The translations under genes and the position numbers were made by a program. From Paraniabella ginsengisoli (GTDB lineage Bacteria > Bacteroidota > Bacteroidia > Chitinophagales > Chitinophagaceae), in contig NZ_JAKWBL010000004.1 in NCBI RefSeq assembly GCF_022513635.1, forward strand, positions 372,001 through 436,000: 64,000 nt of DNA, written 5' to 3'. Of the stretch, positions 28,864 through 37,998 are shown one piece after another; position 1 is the first letter of the stretch, and each line of letters opens with the position of its first letter. The notes below the pieces were generated by a model, which saw only the letters and a program-made list of their open reading frames with translations, was not told the origin of the DNA and did no database searches.

Positions 28864-29955
28864 ATGGAAGAGGTTTTACATCAGGTTATTTTAGATAATA
28901 CGGTTCAAAGCTATTTGATCGTTGGGGTTATTATCTTTTTCGGTTTTTTATTTAAAAGATTCATTGCTCATTATGTTGCTTCGTTCTTTGCCTTCTTACT
29001 AAAAAAGCGGTATAAAACACTTGACCCACACACATTTAAATATCTTATCGCAAAACCTTTAGGACTTTTTATTGCAGTATTGATAACGGTTATAACACTT
29101 GACCGGCTCAATTTCCCCAACTTGCTGGATATAAAAATTTATAAAATAAGCTTAAAAGAGTTGCTGCGGATGGCCGCTTCTGCATTAATTATTATAACTT
29201 TTTTCAGGTTTCTTATAAAGTCGATGGACTTTGTGGTGCTATTAATAAAAGAGCGCTATATGCGAAGCGGAGATCCTGGTAATCATCAGTTGGTTTTTTT
29301 CTTTAAGGATTTTATTAAAGTAATCATTGGTGTAATTGGCGCACTGCTTGTTTTAAAATACACCTTCAACTATGATATTAAAGGGCTTGTAACAGGCCTT
29401 AGCATTGTTGGTGCCGCCATAGCATTGGCTTTAAAAGAAAGTCTTGAAAACCTGATCGCTTCTTTTATTATCTTTTTTGATAAGCCATTTGAAACCGGAG
29501 ATGCTGTTAAAGTAAATAATTTCAGCGGCGTGGTAGAAAGAATCGGATTACGCAGCACGCGTATCAGGACAGATGCTAAAACATATATCACTGTTCCTAA
29601 CAAACAAATGGTGGATAGCGTGCTTGATAACTTAAGTAACAGAACGCAACGTAGAGGTGATATTAGATTAGAAATAGGTGTAGATACTGCGCCAGCAAAA
29701 GTGGATGAATTATTAGCGGGTATTAAAACCATTCTTACCAACCCTGAAATTCAGAACTACAATCTTTATCTTACTGAAATAACTGCGAATGCACTGATCG
29801 TTGCAGGAGATTATTACACCGAGCCAAAAGATATTACTAAGTTCAATCTTATTAAACAAAGCATCAACCTGGAAATATTACTATTAATGGAAAACCTAGA
29901 AATTGCGGCATCGGGAAAATCTACAAGTGTCACGATCGTTAAACCGGCTGATTAA
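28864..29955 (+). CDS. MscS-family mechanosensitive channel
   Basis: Inner-membrane channel, 363 residues. Several membrane helices fill residues 15-190. The pore helix and beta domain read ALKESLENLIASFIIFFDKP then FETGDAVKVNNFSGVVERIG, with RSTRIRTDAKTYITVPNKQM, the classic MscS signature. Intact. It converges with the thioredoxin-like gene, overlapping it by four bases. Confidence 0.93.
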   Translation: MEEVLHQVILDNTVQSYLIVGVIIFFGFLFKRFIAHYVASFFAFLLKKRYKTLDPHTFKYLIAKPLGLFIAVLITVITLDRLNFPNLLDIKIYKISLKELLRMAASALIIITFFRFLIKSMDFVVLLIKERYMRSGDPGNHQLVFFFKDFIKVIIGVIGALLVLKYTFNYDIKGLVTGLSIVGAAIALALKESLENLIASFIIFFDKPFETGDAVKVNNFSGVVERIGLRSTRIRTDAKTYITVPNKQMVDSVLDNLSNRTQRRGDIRLEIGVDTAPAKVDELLAGIKTILTNPEIQNYNLYLTEITANALIVAGDYYTEPKDITKFNLIKQSINLEILLLMENLEIAASGKSTSVTIVKPAD

Positions 29956-30467
29956 TTACTTTTATCAAGAATAGAAGTCAGCTCTTCATCAAACCGTCCT
30001 GAAGTCCCATATTCTACAACGCGCCCGATTTCTTTGCCATTCTTAAGAATGATAATGGTGGGAACATGTTTTACGTTAAAGTTGGCTGCAAAATGCGCCG
30101 CATCATTTTTTGTTCTGTCAAGTGCGAATAAAGTTATCCGGGATTTCTCTGTGCCCGCCTGGTTAGCTATCTTATAAAATCGGGGAATTACGTAATGTGA
30201 ATCGGGGCACCATGTGCCGAAAAAAACCATATACGATACGCTATCTTTTTTGCTATTAAAACTTCTAACAACTGCATCAGATGGCTTATACACCTGCTCG
30301 TTTTCAATAAACCACTTGAACGATGAAGTGTCGGCCTTTAACAAACTATCTGTTACAAAACCTTTAAGCATTTTTCTGCCGGTCCTGTCTTTGGTAGTTT
30401 CGAAATTCTGTGCATTTGCGCCATTGTAAAGCAGCATAAAAATCAGGATCGGGAACAAGTACTTCAT
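29952..30467 (-). CDS. Exported thioredoxin-like protein with CPDSH site
   Basis: Start placed at the ATG at 30467 so that the signal peptide (MKYLFPILIFMLLYNGANA) is terminal; an ATG at 30482 is also possible. The fold has VFFGTWCPDSHYVIPRF and HVPTIIILKNGKEIGRVVEYG, with the cis-Pro. The active site is C-P-D-S, with only one Cys, so it cannot act as a classical dithiol reductase. A periplasmic redox or chaperone role is inferred. Confidence 0.83.
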   Translation of the reverse strand: MKYLFPILIFMLLYNGANAQNFETTKDRTGRKMLKGFVTDSLLKADTSSFKWFIENEQVYKPSDAVVRSFNSKKDSVSYMVFFGTWCPDSHYVIPRFYKIANQAGTEKSRITLFALDRTKNDAAHFAANFNVKHVPTIIILKNGKEIGRVVEYGTSGRFDEELTSILDKSN

Positions 30468-30583
30468 TCGTAATTTGATCATTTATTTTATTAAACGTAA
30501 AGGGTGCTGGTATTGTTTGCCATTGCAATACAAATGATGCAGTATGCGTATTATTTATGAAAGGGCCGTGGCTTAATCATTTA

Positions 30584-31355
30584 TTAAAGAGTGGCTTTCA
30601 GTTCTAAAAAGAACGATTTTATTTTTTCTAATGACTGTACCGCTGCAAATTTTTCTTCGGCCTTTTTATTATTCTTTAAATATTCTCGCGCACCTTCTAT
30701 TGTAAATTTACGCCTTCTCAACAAGTCGTAAATAAGGTAAAGATTTTTTACGTCTACCGGCCTGAAAAAACGATCTCCTTTTCCATTTTTCTTCGGTTTC
30801 AAAATATCAAACTCACTTTCCCAATAACGGATCAGTGAATGATTTTCCCTGAACATAGTTGTTACTTCGCCCATGCTGTAATATTGACGGGAAAATAATA
30901 CTTCATCATCAGGCATTTCGATCATGCCTGCTGCGATAGTGTGCTCTTTTACAGATTTACGGCCTCGGGGTTTCTTCTTTCCGGTATCTTCTCGTCAGCA
31001 ACCTGTTCCGATCCTGAAGAAATTTCATCTTTTTGCGCTGCGATTAATTCAACTGAATTTTCCGCTTGATCAGATGTATTTGCAGAAATGTATTCATCAT
31101 CAGACGCTACAACTGCTTGCATATCGGTGGCGAGCACTTCTTCAGATTCATTTATATTGTCAGAAACTTCATCAACAGCCGGTTTAGATACAGGCGTATC
31201 AACGCTCTGGATATCTGTTATATCCGTTTCATCTTCTGCTTCTATTTGCGCCGGCGGGCGCAATACATGTTTTCTTGGTTTAGGTTGCGGCTCAACCTTT
31301 TCAACGTCATCGAAAAAGAAAACGCAGCTTGCGACTGTGGATTTGTTTTCGCCAT
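30584..31355 (-). CDS. MerR-family transcriptional regulator with long acidic N-terminal extension, two frameshifts
   Basis: The C-terminal 110 residues are a MerR winged helix: YYSMGEVTTMFRENHSLIRYW, ESEFDILKPKKNGKGDRFFR, then LLRRRKFTIEGAREYL. Restoring one A near 30970 joins PERRKPRGRKSVKEHTIAAG to it. A second shift near 31310 joins the N-terminal MAKTNPQSQAAFSFFDDVEK. The whole is about 257 residues, with a Glu/Asp/Val-rich middle of ~110. The short-extension form of this regulator is common in Chitinophagaceae; this acidic insert is longer than I expect. Confidence 0.82.
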
Positions 31356-31652
31356 AGATACAAATCTACCAATATTAAAATAATTTCTATTTACAAGAAA
31401 ATGTTAATGAGGTATTTTTCCGATTCTGGGAAAATACCAGCAGATCCTTCTATTCAACTTGGCCTACACGTTGTTATTTCTAAACTTTATAATAACGTTA
31501 ATCAGGCCAGAAATATTACACTTCAGTGGTTACATGATATCTAAAGATCATTTTTTTTGTTTGGATATAATTGTCCAAATGTTTTGAAAGTCAATACAGA
31601 CAAGCATTACAAGAAATTTCCTTGCCTTGAAGGACAGAGAAACATGCTTAAC

Positions 31653-31830
31653 TTGGTTTCAGATCGGCAGATTTATGGTGTACATTTGTGTAACAATAAC
31701 ACAAAGAGGTTATTAAAGTGAAGAAAGATACTGAGGAACATGACACAAAATAGATTTTTAAGTTTTTTCATATGGCAAGCAATCGTTAGAGGTCAGTCCG
31801 TTTCTACGGAAGGACCTTTTTATTTTAGTT
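31653..31830 (+). ncRNA. Candidate small RNA unit 1 (tandem family)
   Basis: Promoter-like TTGGT (31653) and TACATTTG (31681-31688) are followed by about 70 A/G-rich bases and a block almost identical in units 2 and 3: aagttttttcatatggcaag, caatcgttagaggtcagtcc, gtttctacggaaggacc, then ttttta. The end folds as ggtc..tccgt-ttct-acgga..gacc followed by T's, a terminator. The promoter region has the inverted repeat tttgtgt/acacaaa. No protein gene larger than a five-codon frame (ATG at 31772) is present. Confidence 0.6.
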
Positions 31831-31850
31831 CTATGAAAAAATAAAGTGCA

Positions 31851-31877
31851 TAAAAAATCCGGGAAGAAACCCGGATC
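31851..31877 (-). terminator. Strong hairpin with T-tract on the minus strand
   Basis: A perfect stem atccggg/cccggat with a 6-base loop (31857-31876) has six A's to its left, so on the minus strand it is followed by six T's. The plus side has only a weak tttt. It may end a minus-strand transcript arising within 31.9-32.8 kb, or serve unit 1 as a backup. Confidence 0.6.
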
Positions 31878-31900
31878 AAAATTTTACGTTAACACACGGC

Positions 31901-31937
31901 GTAGCAATCGTTAGAGGCAATCAATTAGAGGTCACTT
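31901..31937 (+). repeat. Degenerate fourth copy of the small-RNA core
   Basis: agcaatcgttagagg (31903-31917) is identical to the core of units 1-3, and tagaggtcactttttt follows after a short insertion. The hairpin half with tccg/cgga is missing, so it is probably a decayed unit. Confidence 0.5.
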
Positions 31938-32229
31938 TTTTAACACCAACTACGTTTTAGGAGATGTTTAACTTTATACTTTATTATGGCTTCGTATAAA
32001 GGTTCGCTAAGGTATAATTATTTTTATTAACGATTAACTTTTTTTAAACTTTTTTAATTTTACTTGAAAAAAGTGCAAAAAATACTTGTTTTAAATCAAT
32101 AATAAGAAGTGGAGTATATCCATTGGGCGTGCTACAACAATTTTCGTGAAACACAGCACAGACAAGCATTTGGCAAAAATTAATGCATGTTTGAGGTGAA
32201 AAAATTAACATTAAGTTATTACTCAATTA

Positions 32230-32357
32230 TTTGTGGAGCATTTATCTTTGCACTCAGAAACGAAAGTTTCAAAAGAAATTAGATTATAAGTTTTTTCATA
32301 TGGCAAGCAATCGTTAGAGGTCAATCCGTTTCTACGGAAGGACCTTTTTATTTTTGC
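32230..32357 (+). ncRNA. Candidate small RNA unit 2 (tandem family)
   Basis: TATCTTTG (32243-32250) is a -7-like box. The transcript would start with a small stem gaaac-gaaa-gtttc near 32257. The conserved block begins at 32287: ataagttttttcatatggca, agcaatcgttagaggtcaat, ccgtttctacggaaggacc, ttttta. It differs from unit 1 by one base (gtcagt to gtcaat) within the hairpin region, while the upstream leader is unrelated to units 1 and 3. The terminator-like end is kept. Confidence 0.55.
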
Positions 32358-32506
32358 GCCCATTTGTAAATGGTAGAAATATAGACTAGCTATACTTGTA
32401 GCGCTTTTTCATCGTTGGGCATACGGTTAAAAATTAAATTAAAGTGAACAAAATCAGCAATTTGCATCTCTATTTATAGGTTGAGAAGGACATTAATGAT
32501 CATAAA

Positions 32507-32690
32507 TTGGTTTTATAATTGTAAAAATAGCAATTAATTTTGTGTAACAATAACACAAAGGGGTTATTTTAAATGTGAAGAGAGAGAAAAAGAGGCGTAA
32601 GATACAAAACAGGTTTTTAAGTTTTTTTCATATGGCAAGCAATCGTTAGAGGTCAGTCCGTTTCTACGGAAGGACCTTTTTTATTTTAGG
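32507..32690 (+). ncRNA. Candidate small RNA unit 3 (tandem family)
   Basis: TTGGT (32507) and TAATTTTG (32535-32542) are spaced exactly as in unit 1. The leader matches unit 1 (tgtgtaacaataacacaaag, then gggttatt), a purine-rich middle diverges, and the conserved block at 32615-32687 is identical apart from one added T in each T run. The end is again a hairpin plus six T's. Units 1 and 3 look like full duplicates; unit 2 keeps only the 3' block. Confidence 0.6.
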
Positions 32691-32764
32691 CCGGTTTACA
32701 AAAAAGTTGCGATGAACGCAACTTACTATTGAATTCCTTTAAGTAACCGAAACGAGCTTGGCCA

Positions 32765-33049
32765 TTAACCCGCATTAATTATTGACACGCCAAAAACGCC
32801 GAAAACACCAATATATTTTTCTTTATTAGCTGCAGCTATTATTTTGCCTTCAACAGAAGCAGGATTGAAATACGTTACAGTTGCGTTGGAGTAAATGAGC
32901 CTGCTTTCGTATTCAATTAGTGGAGCAGATTGCACTTTACCCATGTCGGGTTTTACAAATTGGTGAAAGTCCGCTTCTTTAGGATTGGTGAAAAATGCAA
33001 TAAGAATGACTGCAATTATTAGCAATGATATGAGCCGACGAAATTTCAT
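32765..33049 (-). CDS. Small membrane-anchored hypothetical protein (DUF4359-like)
   Basis: A 94-residue protein with one N-terminal membrane segment (LISLLIIAVILIAFFTNP) and a short outer part. The FTNPKEADFHQFV stretch right after the membrane segment recalls DUF4359 proteins, but the match is from memory and weak. The C-terminal GVFGVFGVSI may be altered by a shift. Function unknown. Confidence 0.5.
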   Translation of the reverse strand: MKFRRLISLLIIAVILIAFFTNPKEADFHQFVKPDMGKVQSAPLIEYESRLIYSNATVTYFNPASVEGKIIAAANKEKYIGVFGVFGVSIINAG

Positions 33050-33086
33050 AAATATTTTTCAATTTAAAACTGTTCCGTTTATATAG

Positions 33087-33163
33087 GATGATCTATAATC
33101 GGGACGATAAAACGAGCGTGGCAAAATCGATGCTACATATTCTGCTGCCGGTTCAATAATAAA
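33087..33163 (-). repeat. Interspersed repeat, copy 5
   Basis: Minus strand: attgaaccggcagcagaata, tgtagcatcgattttgccac, gctcgttttatcgtcccgat, tatagatcatc. It is the fullest copy and aligns to copies 1, 6 and 8. It sits just after the SNF2 helicase stop, before the small hypothetical gene's start region. Confidence 0.75.
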
Positions 33164-33172
33164 GAGAACGAA

Positions 33173-36100
33173 TTAACTAAACAAATACTCTACATCTTCT
33201 TTGCTAAGCGACTTCACAAAGCCCGATTCATCAGAAATAAGATCCTTGGCCAATGCTTTTTTCTTTTCCTGTAGTTTAAGAATTTTGTCTTCGATCGTGT
33301 CTTTGCAAATCATGCGGTATGCAAATATGTTCTTTGTTTGCCCGATACGGTGCGTACGGTCTATTGCCTGCTGCTCTACGGCCGGATTCCACCAAGGATC
33401 AACGATGTACACATAATCTGCCGCAGTAAGATTTAAACCCACACCACCGGCTTTTAATGAAATCAGAAAGACCCGCACTTCATCATTATTCTGAAAATTC
33501 TGAATAGCTTTTTCTCTGTCGGGAGCAGAAGTGCTGCCATCAAAATATTCGTATTTAACGCCGAGTTCTTCAAGCTTTTGACGAATCAATCCTAACATGC
33601 CCAGGAACTGTGAAAACACTAAGGCTTTATGGTCGCTCATGTCTTCGGTGATTTCTCTTGCCAACTCTTCAATTTTGATGGAATGGTTTTCAAAAACATC
33701 TTCCTCGTTTAAAATGGCTGGAGAATCGCATATCTGGCGCAACTTCATCAAACCCTGAAGAATGGTTAACTGAGATTTGCCGATGCCCTGGTTGTCAATT
33801 GTTCCCAAGATTTTATCCCGGTAATCATTTCTATACGCGTCATAAATACGACGTTGTTCATCGCCCATTTCGCACCACAAGATCATTTCCTGCTTTTCAG
33901 GTAAATCTTTCGCAACTTGTTCTTTAGTACGACGTAAAATGAACGGATATAATATTTTTCTTAAATGCGCTTTTCGTTCCTGTTCGCCCAGTTTATCAAT
34001 AGGTATGGCAAACTCCTGCCGGAAAAACTCAATGCTGCCCAGCATGCCGGGGTTAAGAAAATTCATTTGCGCATAAATATCAAATGTGTTGTTTTGTAAT
34101 GGTGTACCGCTCATACACAAGCGGTGCTTGGCATTGAGCAATGATGCCGCCCGTGTAACCTTGCTTGATGGATTTTTTATGGCCTGGCTTTCATCAAGTA
34201 CAAGGTAGTCAAACTTCACATTAAGGAAAAGCTTGATGTCGCTTCTTAAAGTTCCATAAGTGGTAATAGTAATATCATGCTTGAGAATTTCTTCATAACT
34301 CCTCGTTCTTGTGCTGCCATGATGTATGCTGTATGTTATATCCGGAGTAAATTTTTTGATCTCATTTTCCCAGTTATAAATAAGCGTGGTTGGACAAACC
34401 ACCAATGCCTTCATTTCGGAATTGGTGTTTTTATAATGCTGTAAGAATGATAAGGCCTGGATTGTTTTACCTAAACCCATATCATCGGCCAGTATTCCAC
34501 CCCAGTTGATATTTTGCAGATAGTTCAGCCATTGAAAACCAGCCACCTGGTAAGGGCGAAGAATAGGTTGTAAATGTTCGGGAGCGGGAACTTCATAAAT
34601 TTCTTCAAAGTCTTTTAACCTGCTGTATTTTTCTTCCAGCTCAAATTGCAATTCTTCTTCATTCTTTAATTCGAACAATTCGTCGATAACGCTTTTATGG
34701 TATTGCGAAAGTTTCAGTTTATTGTTGCTTCCTTCTCCTACTCTGAAAAGCAATGCATATTTCTTCAGCCATTCATCGGGCAAAATACCCAACGTACCGT
34801 CGTTCAATTGTACATATTGTTGCTTAGCTGCAAGCGCGCGCTTCACTTCGCTTATGGATACTTTTTGCTCGCCAAACATAATATCCACTTTGGCATCAAA
34901 CCAATCAGTATTACTGCTAATGAAGATTTTTGTTTGAGGCTTGGCTGTATTAAAACGGAAATTGCGCAGCGCTTCATGCCCGAAAACAGGAACCTGCATA
35001 TCCTTCATCGCATCCACAAATAAAAAGAACCAATTTTCTTTCAAAATTTCGGCACCTTTTAATGCCAAGGTTCCTTCTTCTTCATTTGTGATAAAGTTCG
35101 AATGAAGATTGCGAAGCCTTTGTATAAATATGTCTTCTTTTTCTTTATTGCGATGAATAGCTAATACTTTTCCGCCTTCGGGAATGAGCATTATATGTTT
35201 CCCTGTAGCACTTGTTTCGTAGCCTTTATAAGAAAAGACGGGGCGGAATACCAGATAGTCTCCACGCTCAGAAAGGAATAGCTTTACTTCAGGCTCTGCA
35301 CCTTTTATAGTTTGCAAAAGCGACGGATCGAAATCGGTTTTATAATCTTTTGATAAAGGAAGAATAAAGTCATGCAACTGTAATGGCCACTCTTCGGGAG
35401 AAATGGTTATTTTACCAGTATCCGCAAACTGCTGCACCAAAGCAACCGTATCTGCATCCGGCATGGCAAACAATTGATGATTGTAGAGGTATATCAATGA
35501 TGTTGATGCCTCATTTTCCTCAATACCATGTACCATTCCTCGTGTACGCACAAGGCATTCACATATAAAATTTTCCTTTTCTTTATCAATATAAAATTCA
35601 ATTGAAACTGGTGTATCAATGGCATCAACACTTTGCAGATTTTGCGTAATAAATTTTTTACCAGCGGGAAGTATAAAGGCTAATGGATTCTCTCCCGCAT
35701 CAGCCAAAAGTTTTTTCAAACGCGGCAATAAATATTCTGTTGCTAACTTTTTCTCGTCCGTATTAAATTCGGCTGAAAAGGTAGGCTCTTCAAGCATTTC
35801 AGCAAACGGCGTATTCCGTATGATGTACTTTTTAAGCTCGAATCCTGCAACTTCCTTACATTATTAAGTAAGGATACATCACTCGGATCATAATTACTTG
35901 TGTCAATATATTTTGTGATATCGAGCATTTCTACCTTGCCTGTAAAAGCATTATGCTCTTCGTTAGCCTCTCCAATAATGGTGTCTATTGAAAAATGTGG
36001 GAATGATTTTTTATTGAAGTTGAAAACAAAACCCAGTCTGGTTGAAGGTTTCAGTACTGTTTCAACGGTTTCGTCATCTTCTTCTGTTGCCACAGCTTCT

Positions 36101-36938
36101 CTTTTTGCTGAACATCTGCAGGCCTGGGCATCATCGCACCAGGCGTGTTTACCCGTTTGATACTCGAATCTAAAACGCGTAGAAATGGTTTCCCATCTTT
36201 AAATACAAATTCAAACTTTCCTTTTAAATTATCTGCAAGTGAATAGCCATATGCCTCAAGCAGTTTATTTTTTTCAACATCTCTATTTCGTATGGTATCA
36301 AAATACTCCGCTCCATGTTGCCTGATAAGTTGCATAAACACGATCACCTTTGGCAAACACAAAGGGTATTCTGTATCTTCATAATCGCAACTTGTATCAA
36401 AGCTTCTTTCAGCATTTTTTCTAATTACAACGGTGTAATCTTTTTCGTTTACAGTCAGTGTAGCCTTAACTGTTTCATCTTTTGCAGAAACGATCTTGGC
36501 TTTTTTCTTCTGCAAAAACTTTTCTGCGTCATTAAAGCTTTCGGTGCTGCAAAGTGAGCGCAACGACCGCAGATCAAGGTTACGTGGCTTTACTACCGTA
36601 TGACGCTGATCGTAATACACTTCCTCATCCCCCAATTGGCCTTTATCCAATAACTCCTGCAACTGAAATAAAGAAGCTACTTCATGTTTACAAATTTCGC
36701 CCAGGTTGTAGGGACAGGTACAGCGTAACGCTATGTGCTTAGGATCGCTGTATTTTTGAATATAAACTTTATAAAAGCTACTGTACGTATCATCTTTTAC
36801 CCGAAACACAATATTTCCGGTGAGCTTGTCAAATTCTATCAATTCCACAAAGCCAAGTGCATGCGTTTTTTTTCCGCGTCTGATAACTTCGTCTGTTCCG
36901 TTTGTATAAACGTGTTTTAAAATGTGTGGTAATGCCAA
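33173..36938 (-). CDS. SNF2-family helicase with N-terminal SWIM zinc finger, two frameshifts
   Basis: Large DNA-dependent ATPase of the bacterial SNF2 type, about 1,255 residues. The SWIM finger is CTCPYNLGEICKHE (~75-90). The ATPase core holds DDMGLGKTIQALSF (motif I), DESQ in place of DEAH (motif II), SGTPLQNN (III), and WWNPAVEQQAIDRTHRIGQ (VI). Restoring one A near 36097 (QQKREAVATEEDDE) and one near 35860 (NNVRKVAGFELKKYI) joins the three frames. Role inferred: chromatin or transcription-linked remodelling of protein-DNA complexes. Stands alone. Confidence 0.92.
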
Positions 36939-36968
36939 AAGAAAATTTTTTTATTTAACCATCGCCTT

Positions 36969-37023
36969 TACTACTATCATCAATATTGCGTCGCACCCTT
37001 CAACAATAGAATATATATGAGCG
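36969..37023 (+). repeat. Interspersed repeat, copy 6
   Basis: tactactatcatcaatattg, cgtcgcacccttcaacaata, gaatatatatgagc. Matches copies 1 (tactactatcatc) and 9 (gcgtcgcac-cttcaaca). Upstream of the SNF2 gene. Confidence 0.65.
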
Positions 37024-37167
37024 ATCAGAAACTAAGTTTTCGAAAAGGACAATCGGCAAAAATAAAAGAAAGATTTCCGCTTTTCCGAATGTTTTGATGA
37101 ATATTTTATTTCCGCAAAAACGTAAAAAGAAAATGGTACCTTTGTCGGTTTTTTTTCAAAAGGATCG

Positions 37168-37893
37168 TTATCCTTTTACCAGTTTTTCGTCTTTATACAA
37201 GGGCAGCACATCGGCTACATCTTCGGTAAGGCAAAATTCGATATCATCGATATATCCAAACCTGTTTACCAGCCGATGGTAGTGCGTAAGATTTTCTGCA
37301 AACTGCGGCAGGTTTTCTTTATGTTGTGTGTATATATTTTCAGCCATAAAAGAACTATCGCAGTGAATTGTAAAATGCTCTTTAACCCTGTGTATAACAG
37401 CGCCCGCAAATAAAGTGTCTTCTATATTAAACCGATCTTTCCATCCGGCGCATGCCAGGATCACATTTTTATTTTGTTTGGTGAGATAGTTACATACAGA
37501 AGTAAGATTAGGAAAAGAACCGGTAACAATATCATCCGCGCCGTTGACCAACGCCATGTGTAGTAGCCTGGTTCCGTTTGTTGTAGTTAATACCAGTATC
37601 TTATCTTCAATAAAATCTTTGGTGTATTCCAGCGGCGAATTGCCGTGGCTTAAACCATCGGCCAGTTTACCATCGCGCTCACCAGCGGCTATACCGCCAA
37701 CCTCAGCACTAATTTCAACAGCTTTCGGAACAGCATCAACGGGTATAATATATTTTGCGCCATTGTAAAGTGCTGATGCAATTGTAGATGTAGCGCGAAA
37801 AACATCAATAACAACAACAACGGTATCTTTTACATCATACAAATGCAAAAGCGCAGGAGACAAAGATGTGTAGAGTATAGGTTTTTGAGACAT
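37168..37893 (-). CDS. comB: 2-phosphosulfolactate phosphatase
   Basis: Mg-dependent phosphatase that converts 2-phosphosulfolactate to sulfolactate; known from coenzyme M synthesis and present in many bacteria. The 241-residue product has VVVIDVFRATSTIASAL, AAGERDGKLADGLSHGNSP and LTTTNGTRLLHMA, the family signatures, in order. No other coenzyme M or sulfolactate gene is in the window, so the physiological role here is open. Intact. Confidence 0.9.
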   Translation of the reverse strand: MSQKPILYTSLSPALLHLYDVKDTVVVVIDVFRATSTIASALYNGAKYIIPVDAVPKAVEISAEVGGIAAGERDGKLADGLSHGNSPLEYTKDFIEDKILVLTTTNGTRLLHMALVNGADDIVTGSFPNLTSVCNYLTKQNKNVILACAGWKDRFNIEDTLFAGAVIHRVKEHFTIHCDSSFMAENIYTQHKENLPQFAENLTHYHRLVNRFGYIDDIEFCLTEDVADVLPLYKDEKLVKG

Positions 37894-37998
37894 TGTTTAA
37901 ATAGCTGGCAGATGAAAGATGACAGTTGACAGAACTGTGCGAACAAAGTACGGTCGCTACAACACGTAATTCCTAATTCGCAATTTGTAATTACGATT

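Noticed and set aside
32044..32226. Minus-strand open frame of 60 codons in the small-RNA gap
   Set aside because: AT-rich with no domain, no ribosome site, and in the middle of a non-coding stretch.
31653..32690. Retron or CRISPR-like array
   Set aside because: No reverse transcriptase or cas gene is in the window, and the copies are spaced hundreds of bases apart with promoter and terminator features of their own.
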